Source of the DNA: Lawsonibacter sp.
GTDB taxonomy: Bacteria; Bacillota; Clostridia; Oscillospirales; Oscillospiraceae
Direction: 5' to 3'
Assembly (NCBI GenBank): GCA_022796195.1
Contig: JAAWIE010000003.1
Span: forward strand, 1 to 64,000
Length of the DNA stretch: 64,000 bases
A program made the translations under genes and the position numbers. The notes under the pieces were generated by a model, which worked only from the letters and a program-made list of their open reading frames with translations, was not told where the DNA came from and did no database searches. Below are positions 27,910-37,586 of this stretch, one piece after another (positions within the stretch are counted from its first letter, which is position 1; every line of letters starts with the position of its first letter).

Positions 27910-29619
27910 ATGCTCTCTTTACTGCACATCGAGAATATCGCCCTGATTGAATCAGCAGATATCAGTTTTGACGGCGGTTTCAATGTACTCACCGGCGAAA
28001 CCGGCGCGGGCAAATCCATTGTGATTGACTCCATCAGCGCCGTACTGGGGGAGCGGACCAGCCGGGAACTGATTCGAACTGGGGCAAAATCTGCGGTAGT
28101 CAACGCAGTGTTCACCGGGTCATTACCCCTGAAGTGGCTGGAAGACAACGGTTTTCCGGCGGACAGCGAGGAACTGATGCTTCAGCGTGAGATTCAAGGG
28201 GATGGACGAAATGCCTGTCGGGTAAATGGCCGGCCTCTGACGGTAGCCCAGTTGCGGGAACTGGGACGGCAGTTGTTGAACATCCATGGCCAGCACGACG
28301 GGCAGCAGCTGTTGGACCCGGACTGTCATCTTGGGTATCTGGACAGCTTCGGGAAAACCGGGGTGCTGTTGGAGGATTACCGGACTGCTTATCATGCCAT
28401 GGCTAAGCTCAGAAAGAAGATTTCTGAGCTGGAGATGGACGAAGCGGAGCGTTCCCGTCGGGTAGACACCCTGGAATACCAGATTAAGGAGTTGGAACGG
28501 GCGGAACTTCGGGCCGGAGAGGACGAGGAACTGGATGCACGCAAAGATCTTCTGCGCAGTTCGGGAAAGCTGATGGAGGCTCTCCAGGAGGCCCAATTTG
28601 CCTTGTCGGGCGAGGATGACAGCCGTGGAGCCTGTGATCTTATCAGTGAAGCAGAGGGAGCAGTCCGTTCTGTGACTCGCCTGAGTCCCCGATTGGAGGA
28701 GCTGGGGGAAAAGCTAGCCGCGCTTCGCTGTGAGGCCGACGACGCGGCGGAAATTTTGCGGGATTTTGCAGGTGAATTTGATTTCTCTCCCGAGGAATTG
28801 GACCGGCTGGAGAGCCGGCTGGATGTGATTTACCGGCTAAAAAAGAAATACGGTCCCACAGTGGCCGATATGTTAGACTATCTTGAACAGTGCAAAAGGG
28901 AACTGGAACAGATTCAGGATGCGGACGACACCATCCAGAAGCTGGAGAAGGAATTGGATAAGGCTCGAAAGGATGCGCAAAAGCGGGGAGAGGCCCTGAC
29001 AAAAGCGCGGAAGAAGGCGGCAGACAATCTCCAAAAACGTGTTCAGGAAGAACTGCGTCAGTTGGATATGCCCAAAGTGCAGTTTGTCACCGATTTTGCT
29101 CCTTGCCCCGGCGAAAGCGGTATGGATGATACTGGTATGGATCAGGTTCATTTCCTCATGTCCGCCAACTTAGGTGAGGCACTAAAACCCATTCAGAAGG
29201 TGGCCTCTGGTGGTGAGCTGGCCCGCATTATGCTGGCGCTGAAAAACGTGCTGGCGGAGGACGACGGCATTGGAAGTCTTGTCTTTGACGAGGTGGACAC
29301 CGGCGTGTCCGGCCGGGCGGCTCAAAAGGTAGCCGAAAAAATGGCCGACGTGGCTCGAAACAAACAGGTGCTGTGCGTTACCCATTTACCACAGATCGCC
29401 GCTATGGCAGATACCCATTTCTCTGTGAAGAAGGGGGAGAAGAGGGGGCGCACGTTTACTCAGGTAGAACATCTGGACCAGGATGGCAGAACCGATGAGC
29501 TGGCCCGACTGATTGGCGGAGCGGAGGTAACCGACGTTCTGCGCCAAAGCGCAGCCCAGCTGCTGGAACAGGCGGAGAACTACCATAAAAAGAAGACTGC
29601 ATCCATAAAGAAGACATGA
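27910..29619 (+). CDS. recN: DNA repair protein RecN
   Basis: MLSLLHIENIALIESADISFDGGFNVLTGETGAGKSI; ASGGELARIMLALK; FDEVDTGVSG. Confidence 0.97.
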   Translation: MLSLLHIENIALIESADISFDGGFNVLTGETGAGKSIVIDSISAVLGERTSRELIRTGAKSAVVNAVFTGSLPLKWLEDNGFPADSEELMLQREIQGDGRNACRVNGRPLTVAQLRELGRQLLNIHGQHDGQQLLDPDCHLGYLDSFGKTGVLLEDYRTAYHAMAKLRKKISELEMDEAERSRRVDTLEYQIKELERAELRAGEDEELDARKDLLRSSGKLMEALQEAQFALSGEDDSRGACDLISEAEGAVRSVTRLSPRLEELGEKLAALRCEADDAAEILRDFAGEFDFSPEELDRLESRLDVIYRLKKKYGPTVADMLDYLEQCKRELEQIQDADDTIQKLEKELDKARKDAQKRGEALTKARKKAADNLQKRVQEELRQLDMPKVQFVTDFAPCPGESGMDDTGMDQVHFLMSANLGEALKPIQKVASGGELARIMLALKNVLAEDDGIGSLVFDEVDTGVSGRAAQKVAEKMADVARNKQVLCVTHLPQIAAMADTHFSVKKGEKRGRTFTQVEHLDQDGRTDELARLIGGAEVTDVLRQSAAQLLEQAENYHKKKTASIKKT

Positions 29620-29657
29620 AAACGCGGCCTGCGTCAGATTGAGACGCAGGCCGTGTT
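29618..29657. terminator. Bidirectional terminator
   Basis: GGCCTGCGTC-AGATTGA-GACGCAGGCC between convergent genes. Confidence 0.8.
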
Positions 29658-29668
29658 TGAATTTGTCC

Positions 29669-31093
29669 TTACACAGGAGAAAGGAAAGTTTTGATCTGAC
29701 CAAACAAAATCATTGCCATCGCCAGAGGAGTGATGAAACGGACACAGATAATGAAGAAGCTGTACAGTCCATCGCTCATCTTATGCCCACCTTGACTTAC
29801 TTCATCCCGGATGACCTCAGGACCGACAATCCAGCCAATCCACAGGGACATGAGTAGTGCGCCCAGAGGCATAGCAACTCCCTCCGAGATGAAGTCCATA
29901 AACTCCAGCCAGCAGGTGCCCAAGTCAAGGCCGCTGCTCTGGAAGGGAACCCACAGACCGTTAGAACCCAGGCCATCGGCGGCCACCAAAGCGGCCTCGG
30001 CAAAAATAATCAAACAGACAATTCCGACTACAGCGTTGCGGTTGGGTGCTTTTCCAGCGGCGGTACGGCGGTCGATGACGAAGGTGACCAGTACCTCAAT
30101 CAGGGCAATGGTGGAGGTAATAGCCGCCAGCACCACGAAAAGGAAGAACAGAATGCCAAAGATGGGACCAAAAGCGCCCATGGCGTTGAACACGTCCTGA
30201 AGGGTGACGAACAGCAGGGAGGGGCCGGAGAGCTTGGCGTCCTCACCCGCCAGAGCAAAGGCGGCAGGGAGAACAGCCATGCCGGCCATAATTGCCACGA
30301 TGGTATCGGAGACGATGATTACCATGGAGTTGCGTACCAAGCTCTCTTTCTTACTCAGATAAGAACCATAGGTGACGGTAATGCCCATGGCCAGAGACAG
30401 AGAGAAGAACATTTGTCCACCAGCAGCAGCAAGCACACCGATAAAGTCGTTTTTGATGGGTTCGAAGTTGGGAGCAAACATGAACTTGAGGCCATCAATA
30501 GCCCCAGGCAGGGTGACGGACCGGATAATGATAATCACCAGCATCACAAACAACGCTGGCATACCCACCTTGTTGAACTTCTCGATGCCATCTTTGATGC
30601 CGCCCCGGATAATCAAGAAGCAGGCGGCAATAACCACAAAGGTGGAGCCGATTGCCAAGGGCTGATTGGTCAGCATGGTGTTGAAGGATTCCGCGCCGGA
30701 GATGCTGGAGACATTAAAAATGCCCAGCAGTTCCGCAAAGTTCAGGCCGACATACTGCACGCAGTAGGCGCCCAAAACGGTGTAAAAGCTGAGAATCAGA
30801 AAAGGGGAGACCAGCGCCAGAATTCCCAGAAAGCCGCCTGAAATGCGGTTAATCTTCTGATAGCTGACCAATACGCTTCCTCCGCCATGGCGGCCAATTG
30901 CCAGCTCACACAGCATGATGGTAAAGCCAACCAGCACCGCCAGAACCAGATAAATAATCAAAAAGGGAAAACCGCCGTTGGCCCCCATGCGGAAGGGGAA
31001 GGACCAGATGTTGCCCAAGCCCACGGCGGCACCGATGGTGGCCATAAGGAAGCCTAGGTTACTGCCCCATTGTCCTCTGTGTTGTTGTTCCAT
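29669..31093 (-). CDS. Neurotransmitter:sodium symporter (SNF family)
   Basis: GSNLGFLMATIGAAVGLGNIWSFPFRMGANGGFPFLIIYL. Confidence 0.95.
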   Translation of the reverse strand: MEQQHRGQWGSNLGFLMATIGAAVGLGNIWSFPFRMGANGGFPFLIIYLVLAVLVGFTIMLCELAIGRHGGGSVLVSYQKINRISGGFLGILALVSPFLILSFYTVLGAYCVQYVGLNFAELLGIFNVSSISGAESFNTMLTNQPLAIGSTFVVIAACFLIIRGGIKDGIEKFNKVGMPALFVMLVIIIIRSVTLPGAIDGLKFMFAPNFEPIKNDFIGVLAAAGGQMFFSLSLAMGITVTYGSYLSKKESLVRNSMVIIVSDTIVAIMAGMAVLPAAFALAGEDAKLSGPSLLFVTLQDVFNAMGAFGPIFGILFFLFVVLAAITSTIALIEVLVTFVIDRRTAAGKAPNRNAVVGIVCLIIFAEAALVAADGLGSNGLWVPFQSSGLDLGTCWLEFMDFISEGVAMPLGALLMSLWIGWIVGPEVIRDEVSQGGHKMSDGLYSFFIICVRFITPLAMAMILFGQIKTFLSPV

Positions 31094-31255
31094 AATTTCC
31101 TCCTGTTTACAATTTATTCACACTGAAATGCCAGTTAAACGAAATTCTACCAGAAATATCCGGCCCCGTCAACGGTGAATCTGCTGAAAACAGGGGTAAA
31201 AACCGGAGATTTGTGAGGAAATAGCCGATAAACCGCACAAAATTAAAGTGCCCAT

Positions 31256-31283
31256 TGCGGTTTTTCCAAAGTTTAGTATAATA
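31256..31283 (+). promoter_or_regulatory. Malic enzyme promoter
   Basis: TTGCGG - 16 bp - TATAAT. Confidence 0.6.
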
Positions 31284-31331
31284 AGAACAGCGCAAAGTAT
31301 ACCGATTTTGAGAAAGAAGGAGAGAATGCCC

Positions 31332-32504
31332 ATGGATTATGCAAAGGAGAGCTTACGCCTGCATGGGGAATGGAAGGGAAAAATCGAGGTGACTGCCACA
31401 GTGCCTGCCAATGACAGACAGTCCCTGTCTCTAGCCTATACGCCCGGAGTGGCCCAGCCCTGTTTGGCTATTCAAGAAGATCTGAATAAAAGCTATGAGC
31501 TGACCCGGCGGCACAACTTAGTGGCCGTTGTTACTGATGGAACTGCCGTTCTGGGCCTGGGGGACATCGGCCCCGAGGCTGGCATGCCTGTGATGGAGGG
31601 CAAATGCGTATTGTTCAAGACCTTCGGCGGAGTGGATGCCTTTCCTCTGTGCGTAAAAACTAAGGATGTGGATGAATTTGTCCAGACCGTGTACAACATT
31701 TCCGGCTCCTTCGGCGGCATCAATTTAGAGGATATTGCCGCCCCCCGATGTTTTGAAATTGAGCGGAAGCTGAAAGAGAAATGCGACATTCCTGTCTTTC
31801 ACGATGATCAGCATGGTACTGCCATTATTGTACTGGCTGGACTGACCAACGCCCTGCGGTTAGTGGGCAAGAAGAAGGAAACGGTCCGGGTAGTCTTCTC
31901 TGGGGCTGGATCTGCGGCCATTTCAATTACAAAATTGCTTCTGCTGGCCGGATTTACAGACATTACCCTGGTGGACAAATTCGGTGCGGTGTACGAGGGC
32001 TGTGACCAGCTCAACTGGGCCCAGCAGGAGATTGCCAAGGTGACCAACCGAGACAAGCGTCAGGGGACATTGGCTGATCTTATGAAGGGAGCCGATGTGT
32101 TTGTCGGTGTGTCTGCCCCTAACCTGGTTACACCGGAGATGGTATCTACTATGAATCAGAATGCCATTGTTTTTGCCTGCGCCAACCCCACTCCGGAAAT
32201 TTTCCCGGAGGATGCCAAAGCAGGCGGAGCTCAGGTAGTGGCTACTGGGCGGAGTGACTACCCCAACCAAATCAACAACGTACTAGCTTTCCCTGGACTG
32301 TTCCGAGGCGCCCTGGACGTGCGGGCCAGCGACATCAACGAGGAAATGAAACTGGCCGCCGCGCAAGCCCTAGCCAGCTTGATCGCGGACGAGGACCTGA
32401 CGAATGACTATATAATCCCGGAGGCGTTCGATTCCCGTGTGGGACCTGCCGTAGCCAGGGCAGTAGCCGAAGCGGCCCGGCGATCCGGGGTAGCGAGAAT
32501 TTAA
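31332..32504 (+). CDS. NAD(P)-dependent malic enzyme
   Basis: LAYTPGVAQPCLAI; TDGTAVLGLGDIGPEAGMPVMEGKCVLFK; FHDDQHGTAIIVLAGL. Confidence 0.95.
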   Translation: MDYAKESLRLHGEWKGKIEVTATVPANDRQSLSLAYTPGVAQPCLAIQEDLNKSYELTRRHNLVAVVTDGTAVLGLGDIGPEAGMPVMEGKCVLFKTFGGVDAFPLCVKTKDVDEFVQTVYNISGSFGGINLEDIAAPRCFEIERKLKEKCDIPVFHDDQHGTAIIVLAGLTNALRLVGKKKETVRVVFSGAGSAAISITKLLLLAGFTDITLVDKFGAVYEGCDQLNWAQQEIAKVTNRDKRQGTLADLMKGADVFVGVSAPNLVTPEMVSTMNQNAIVFACANPTPEIFPEDAKAGGAQVVATGRSDYPNQINNVLAFPGLFRGALDVRASDINEEMKLAAAQALASLIADEDLTNDYIIPEAFDSRVGPAVARAVAEAARRSGVARI

Positions 32505-32515
32505 GGAGGGGGCGG

Positions 32516-32695
32516 GATGAGCGTATTTTTCTACTCTTAGAGCGGGATATGGTGGATTGGCTCATCATTCAGACTGCACCTGTTCTGCTGGGCGAAGGAA
32601 TACCACTGTTTACTCAGAAAGAGAACTTAAAGCGGTTTCACCTAGAGGAAGTAAAGCAATATGGACAGTTTGCAGAGCTGATTTACAAAAAATAG
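32516..32695 (+). pseudogene. C-terminal remnant of RibD_C/dihydrofolate-reductase-like protein
   Basis: DERIFLLLERDMVDWLIIQTAPVLLGEGIPLFTQKENLKRFHLEEVKQYGQFAELIYKK*: APVLLGEGIPLF block of RibD_C proteins; no N-terminal domain upstream. Confidence 0.65.
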
Positions 32696-32707
32696 GAAAA
32701 GAAAATG

Positions 32708-32736
32708 GGCTCTGTCCAACTGGACAGAGCCTTTTC
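32708..32736 (+). terminator. Intrinsic terminator
   Basis: GGCTCTGTCC-AACT-GGACAGAGCCTTTT. Confidence 0.8.
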
Positions 32737-32740
32737 TCGC

Positions 32741-32974
32741 CTACTTTTCAACCAAGATGATGTCCTCACCAAAACGCTTGACCGCCCCCCAGGGGATGAC
32801 CTTATCCTCCTCGCGGCCCAGCAGGCCGAATAACCGCCGCCGGCCGGGAACCACCAGGGACCGAACCTGCCCGCTCTCCAAATCGACTTCCATGTCTCCT
32901 ACATAACCGTACCGGGCGCCGTCTTCTACGCTGATGACTTCTTTGTATCTCAGCTCGGCAATTCTAGTCTCCAT
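32741..32974 (-). CDS. YlmC/YmxH family PRC-barrel sporulation protein
   Basis: METRIAELRYKEVISVEDGARYGYVGDMEVDLESGQVRSLVVPGRRRLFGLLGREEDKVIPW. Confidence 0.88.
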   Translation of the reverse strand: METRIAELRYKEVISVEDGARYGYVGDMEVDLESGQVRSLVVPGRRRLFGLLGREEDKVIPWGAVKRFGEDIILVEK

Positions 32975-33137
32975 ATTTATCCCCCCAATGTGTTCCATGT
33001 ACTTCAAAATATGTGGGGGAGAGGCTGTCCTATTCCCTTTAAAGAAACCTTCATGAAATCTTAATCTTCCTCCTACTTTGTCCTTAAAGAAGGTTTGCTA
33101 TATTTTTGGCAGAACAGATTGAGAGGAGGAGCGGGAT

Positions 33138-34382
33138 ATGGATTGGTTGTTTCCTACCGCTTTGGCCCTGACGGGCACAATGGGAGTATTGATGAGCGTA
33201 TGGGGGTTATGGTATCTGATTTCTGGACTGACTTGCATAAGGAAGCCTTTAGACTACGGTTTTCATCCAGCTCACACAAAGTTTGCGGTTCTGATCGCCG
33301 CCCGAAATGAGGAACTGGTGATTGGCCCGCTGATTAACAGTCTGCTCACACAGGAATATCCAGCGGATCTGTATGACGTTTGGGTAATCCCCAACAACTG
33401 TACCGATAATACTGCCTTAGCCGCTCGGAACTTTGGGGCCAATGTTCTGGAATGTACAGTTCCCGTGAAGAGCAAAGGAGAAGTCCTTCGGTTTGCTTAT
33501 AACCGGCTCCGGGGCCGGCAGTACGACGCATGGCTGGTGTTTGACGCAGACAACGTGGTAGACAGCCGTTTTTTAGCAGAAATGAACAATGCGCGGTTGG
33601 CCGGGGCCCAGGCGGCTCAAGGTTATCGGGACAGTAAAAACCCTTACGATACCGCTGTGTCCGGATGTTCCTCTATTTACTACTGGATGATGGACCGCTT
33701 CCATAATGGAGGCAAAGCTGGGTTAGGGGTATCCGCCATGATTGGAGGTACTGGCTTTATGGTAACTCAGAAACTGCTGGACAAGCTGGGCGGCTGGCAC
33801 ACTGCGACTATGAGCGAGGACTTAGAGGTTACTACTCAGGCCGTCTTAGCTGGGGAGCAGGTGGCCTATGTGCCCAAAGCCGTTACCTATGACGAACAAC
33901 CCCTCACTTGGGAGCAGTCCTTTGCACAGCGCCGCCGCTGGTCCAGCGGTACCCTCCAGGTAGCACAGCGATATTTGCCCGCCCTGGGAGAGAAAATGGC
34001 TGAGCATCCCCGGCTGGTTCTCTTTGACTTCGAGGTAACGCTTCTCCTGCCCGCTTACCAGCTGGCCGCGCTGGCAGGACTGGTCTGCACCGCCCTCACC
34101 GCAGCACTGGGAGGAAGAACCCCGCTTCAGGCCCTGGCTTTGGCCGTTGCAGGAGTTTGTGGCAACATTGCTTGGGCCGCGTTTACTGCCACCGTTGCCG
34201 CAGGAATTGTGATTATCATGGAGAACAAGTGGGACCGACGGCTGTGGAAGGGCCTGTGTACCTACTGGCTGTTTCTCCTAACTTGGCTGCCTATTACTGC
34301 CGTTAGTTTCTGGAAAAAGACCACTGTTTGGGAAGAAATCCGGCACACGCGAACCATGGCGCCTCAACTGCCAGGAAGATAA
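33138..34382 (+). CDS. Family 2 glycosyltransferase, membrane-associated
   Basis: FAVLIAARNEELVIGPLINSLLTQEYPADLYDVWVIPNNCTD; SEDLEVTTQAVLAGEQ; QRRRWSSGTLQ; C-terminal TM segments. Confidence 0.88.
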   Translation: MDWLFPTALALTGTMGVLMSVWGLWYLISGLTCIRKPLDYGFHPAHTKFAVLIAARNEELVIGPLINSLLTQEYPADLYDVWVIPNNCTDNTALAARNFGANVLECTVPVKSKGEVLRFAYNRLRGRQYDAWLVFDADNVVDSRFLAEMNNARLAGAQAAQGYRDSKNPYDTAVSGCSSIYYWMMDRFHNGGKAGLGVSAMIGGTGFMVTQKLLDKLGGWHTATMSEDLEVTTQAVLAGEQVAYVPKAVTYDEQPLTWEQSFAQRRRWSSGTLQVAQRYLPALGEKMAEHPRLVLFDFEVTLLLPAYQLAALAGLVCTALTAALGGRTPLQALALAVAGVCGNIAWAAFTATVAAGIVIIMENKWDRRLWKGLCTYWLFLLTWLPITAVSFWKKTTVWEEIRHTRTMAPQLPGR

Positions 34383-34438
34383 TCGGGAGTGGTCTTGACA
34401 TTCCTGGACACACTTGCTATAATACCGCTCAATAGCAC

Positions 34439-35143
34439 ATGGCGGAATTGTTTCCGATGCAAACTGTGGAGGGAATTTGCTTGACAGCGGTCGTTTATCA
34501 GGAATTAAAGGTGCTTTGGGACTATATGCGACTGGATATGGAAATTCAGCCGGCGGACTGTATCATCGGATTTGGTTGTATCAATGACACAATTCCGGTT
34601 CGCTGTGCTCAACTCTATCGGGACGGTTATGCTCCAAAAGTACTGTTTACCGGCGGGCTGGGCCGCAATACCCTGGGCCGTTGGAGCCAGTCAGAAGCAG
34701 AACGCTTTGCCGCAGTTGCAGTAAAGCATGGCGTACCAGAGTGTGCAATTCTTTTGGAAAATCGCTCTACCAATTCGGCAGAAAATATACGATTTACGCG
34801 TGACATGCTGGAGGAAGCGGGACTAGCCCAAGGGCGGCTGATTTGTGTCCACAAGCCCTTCATGACGCGGAGGCTGTATGCAGCTATGGGGGTCTACTGG
34901 CCGGAGGCAGACGCCATGTTCACCTCACCCCAAATTACACTGGAGGAATATATTCGAAATTCCGTAGACCAGGGATTAACGGAGCAAAAAGCGATTGATA
35001 TGATTGTGGGAGACTTTCAGCGAATCGAGGTCTATGCCCAAAAAGGCTACCAGATACCACAAGAGATTCCCTCTCGAAGCTGGGAAGCGTTTCACAGCTT
35101 GATCAAGCAGGGCTATACCAGTGAGCTTGTGGAAGCAATTTAA
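34439..35143 (+). CDS. YdcF/ElyC (DUF218) family protein
   Basis: DCIIGFGCINDTIPVRCAQLYRDGYAPKVLFTGGLGRNT; ENRSTNSAENIRFTRDML. Confidence 0.85.
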   Translation: MAELFPMQTVEGICLTAVVYQELKVLWDYMRLDMEIQPADCIIGFGCINDTIPVRCAQLYRDGYAPKVLFTGGLGRNTLGRWSQSEAERFAAVAVKHGVPECAILLENRSTNSAENIRFTRDMLEEAGLAQGRLICVHKPFMTRRLYAAMGVYWPEADAMFTSPQITLEEYIRNSVDQGLTEQKAIDMIVGDFQRIEVYAQKGYQIPQEIPSRSWEAFHSLIKQGYTSELVEAI

Positions 35144-35162
35144 TTATAGCGTTATAACGGTT

Positions 35163-35195
35163 CAGTGCCGCTCCAATGGAACGGCACTGTTTTTG
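35163..35195 (+). terminator. Intrinsic terminator
   Basis: CAGTGCCG...CGGCACTGTTTTT. Confidence 0.75.
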
Positions 35196-35259
35196 TGTCC
35201 TAGGGCTTGTTTGAAACATGCCAATACGTCCAAACGGCACCCAATATGATATACAATTT

Positions 35260-36003
35260 TCAAAATATTCCAATCTCCCGAACAACAGCAGAAGCCAACA
35301 ACAATCCGGCAGCGGCGGGAACAAAAGGCATAGAGCCTGGAGTATCTCGCCGCGCGGTGGAACCGGGACGGGTTTCGGAGGTCTCTGGTATCTCCAATTC
35401 CGCTGGGTACAGAGGAGCCGCAGGCAGCTCTGTGGAGTAGACCACCTTCAAGTGGTGGATGCCGCGTTTCCGCAGTTCTTTACGCATAGTGCGGGCTAAC
35501 GGACAGCCCTGCGTTTTAGAGATATCGGTAACCACAAACGCAGAAGGATCAAATTTATTGCCAGTCCCCATGGCACTAATGATTTTTACCTGTAAAGCAT
35601 TACACCTTGTCGTTAATTCCAACTTAGCAGTTACGGTGTCGATGCAGTCTACCACATAGTCGTACTGCGCCAGTTCCACGTCGTCTGCATTTTGAGGGAG
35701 ATAGAACATCCGGAACGCCACCACGGCACAGTTCGGATTGATATCCCGAACCCGGTGGGCGATCACCTCTACCTTAGACTGGCCTAAGGTAGAGTGAAGG
35801 GCTGCAAGCTGCCGGTTCAGGTTACTTTCTGACACAGTATCATCATCATAGAGGTGTAAAGTGCCTACACCTGACCGTGCAAGAGCTTCAACACAATAAC
35901 CTCCCACACCACCTACCCCAAAAACGGCCACTTTTGCGTTTTTCAGCCGCTCCAGCGGCTCATCTCCCACCAATAAGCGGGTGCGGATTAATTGGTCAGA
36001 CAT
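35260..36003 (-). CDS. tcdA: tRNA threonylcarbamoyladenosine dehydratase
   Basis: RTRLLVGDEPLERLKNAKVAVFGVGGVGGYCVEALARSGVG; DDDTVSESNLNRQ. Confidence 0.93.
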   Translation of the reverse strand: MSDQLIRTRLLVGDEPLERLKNAKVAVFGVGGVGGYCVEALARSGVGTLHLYDDDTVSESNLNRQLAALHSTLGQSKVEVIAHRVRDINPNCAVVAFRMFYLPQNADDVELAQYDYVVDCIDTVTAKLELTTRCNALQVKIISAMGTGNKFDPSAFVVTDISKTQGCPLARTMRKELRKRGIHHLKVVYSTELPAAPLYPAELEIPETSETRPGSTARRDTPGSMPFVPAAAGLLLASAVVREIGIF

Positions 36004-36024
36004 CGTGTGTACCTCAATTTCTGT

Positions 36025-36609
36025 CTAAATCAGCTGTTGAAAAAGTCCATGTTTCGTACAATACCACAGCAAAATACCGTGGCCAAGGCATGGAATCCGA
36101 GTTTGAAAATCCCACTCAGGGTAAAGGCGGCGGAGAAATAGAGTGTCTCCGGTGAGCAAAGCGGCAAAGGTGATGTGGTGTTCCTTTGTCATGGGATGTG
36201 AGGAGGTAATAAACCAATTTTCGTCTGTTTTTTCTACCAACAATTTCGCTTCACTCTCAGCCTTTTGCGGTTCTACAGGAACCAGTGTTTTGCCGCAGCA
36301 GGACACACCAGCTTCGGATGCGGCAGTGATCAGATTTCCGCAGTCGGGGCAGATATAAAATTTCAGTTTTTTCATATTTCCTCTTTCCTGTTCATTGGTG
36401 TCCAACTCGCCGGAGAGCAGTGCCTCCAGTTTAACACCCAGAACCCTTGATAATTCCGGGAGAAGGGACACGTCCGGACAGCCCAGACCACGTTCCCATT
36501 TGCTGACCGCCTTGTCGCCCACCCCGACAGCCTCAGCCAACACCTTTTGGGTCAGCCCCTTCTGGGTACGCAGAGCTCGAATCAGCCCGCCGGTTTTACT
36601 CTGGTCCAT
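36025..36609 (-). CDS. XRE family transcriptional regulator with zinc-ribbon-like C-terminal region
   Basis: GGLIRALRTQKGLTQKVLAEAVGVGDKAVSKWERGLGCPDVSLLPELSRVLGV; CPDCGN. Confidence 0.9.
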   Translation of the reverse strand: MDQSKTGGLIRALRTQKGLTQKVLAEAVGVGDKAVSKWERGLGCPDVSLLPELSRVLGVKLEALLSGELDTNEQERGNMKKLKFYICPDCGNLITAASEAGVSCCGKTLVPVEPQKAESEAKLLVEKTDENWFITSSHPMTKEHHITFAALLTGDTLFLRRLYPEWDFQTRIPCLGHGILLWYCTKHGLFQQLI

Positions 36610-36756
36610 GTGTCCTCACCTCCTGAAAATAAGGTAACAGGTTTTCTGGGGAAAATCAATCGCCGCTCCGTAGAGTTTAGACCGTTTAAATGGTAAAAAT
36701 AAATTCTAGTCCGGTCCAAATAGAAGCGTTCCTCGGCTTACTTCTGTTTATGAGAA

Positions 36757-36788
36757 AAACGCCTCTGCTGTTTACAGAGGCGTTTTCA
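36757..36788 (-). terminator. Terminator of asd-dapA-dapB
   Basis: AAAACGCCTCTG-CTGTTTA-CAGAGGCGTTTT. Confidence 0.82.
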
Positions 36789-36789
36789 A

Positions 36790-37545
36790 TTATTTTACCA
36801 AGTAACTCATATCATACAGCCCAGGTTTTTCCACTCCGGAGATGAATTTTGCGGCCTCCAGCGCCCCTTGGGCAAAGATTTCCCGGGAGAGGGCGGTATG
36901 CTTGATTTCCATAATTTCGTCGTGTCCTGCGAAAATAATCTCATGCTCGCCCACAATGGTACCGCCCCGGACAGCGGAAATACCAATTTCCTTCTTATCA
37001 CGAGGACTGCGGGTGGAATGGCGCTCATAGACGTACTCGGTCTTATGTCCGCAGGACTGCGCCGCTGCATTGGCAATCATTAGTGCAGTGCCAGAGGGGG
37101 CATCTACCTTTCGACGGTGGTGGCGCTCCACGATTTCAATGTCATAGCTGCCCCCTAGGACGGAAGCGGCTTTTTTCACTAGCTCCAGCAATACATTGAT
37201 GCCCAGAGACATGTTGGCCGAGCGGAAAATTGGGACTTCCAAGGCGGCGGCACCCACTTGTGCCTCCTGATCAGGCGCATAACCAGTGGTGGCCAGAATC
37301 AAGGGAATTTTGCGGGTTTTGGCAAATTCCAGCAAGCCGTCCAAGGCGGCTGGAGAGGAAAAATCAATGATCGCGTCCGCCTCGCTGGTAAACTGAGCAG
37401 GGGAGGTATAAACCGGAAACTCCCGGTCACTGGTCCCTAAAATATCGAAGCCAGCGCACACCTCCACAGCTAGATCGTTGGCACACAACGTCTCTACCAC
37501 CCGGCCCATATGACCGTTGCAGCCGGATATAATTATCTTTAGCAT
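36790..37545 (-). CDS. dapB: 4-hydroxy-tetrahydrodipicolinate reductase
   Basis: IIISGCNGHMGRVVE; EIVERHHRRKVDAPSGTALM. Confidence 0.97.
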   Translation of the reverse strand: MLKIIISGCNGHMGRVVETLCANDLAVEVCAGFDILGTSDREFPVYTSPAQFTSEADAIIDFSSPAALDGLLEFAKTRKIPLILATTGYAPDQEAQVGAAALEVPIFRSANMSLGINVLLELVKKAASVLGGSYDIEIVERHHRRKVDAPSGTALMIANAAAQSCGHKTEYVYERHSTRSPRDKKEIGISAVRGGTIVGEHEIIFAGHDEIMEIKHTALSREIFAQGALEAAKFISGVEKPGLYDMSYLVK

Positions 37546-37586
37546 GACAAGGAAACTCCCTTTATATCAATTCAGTTTTGCGGGAT

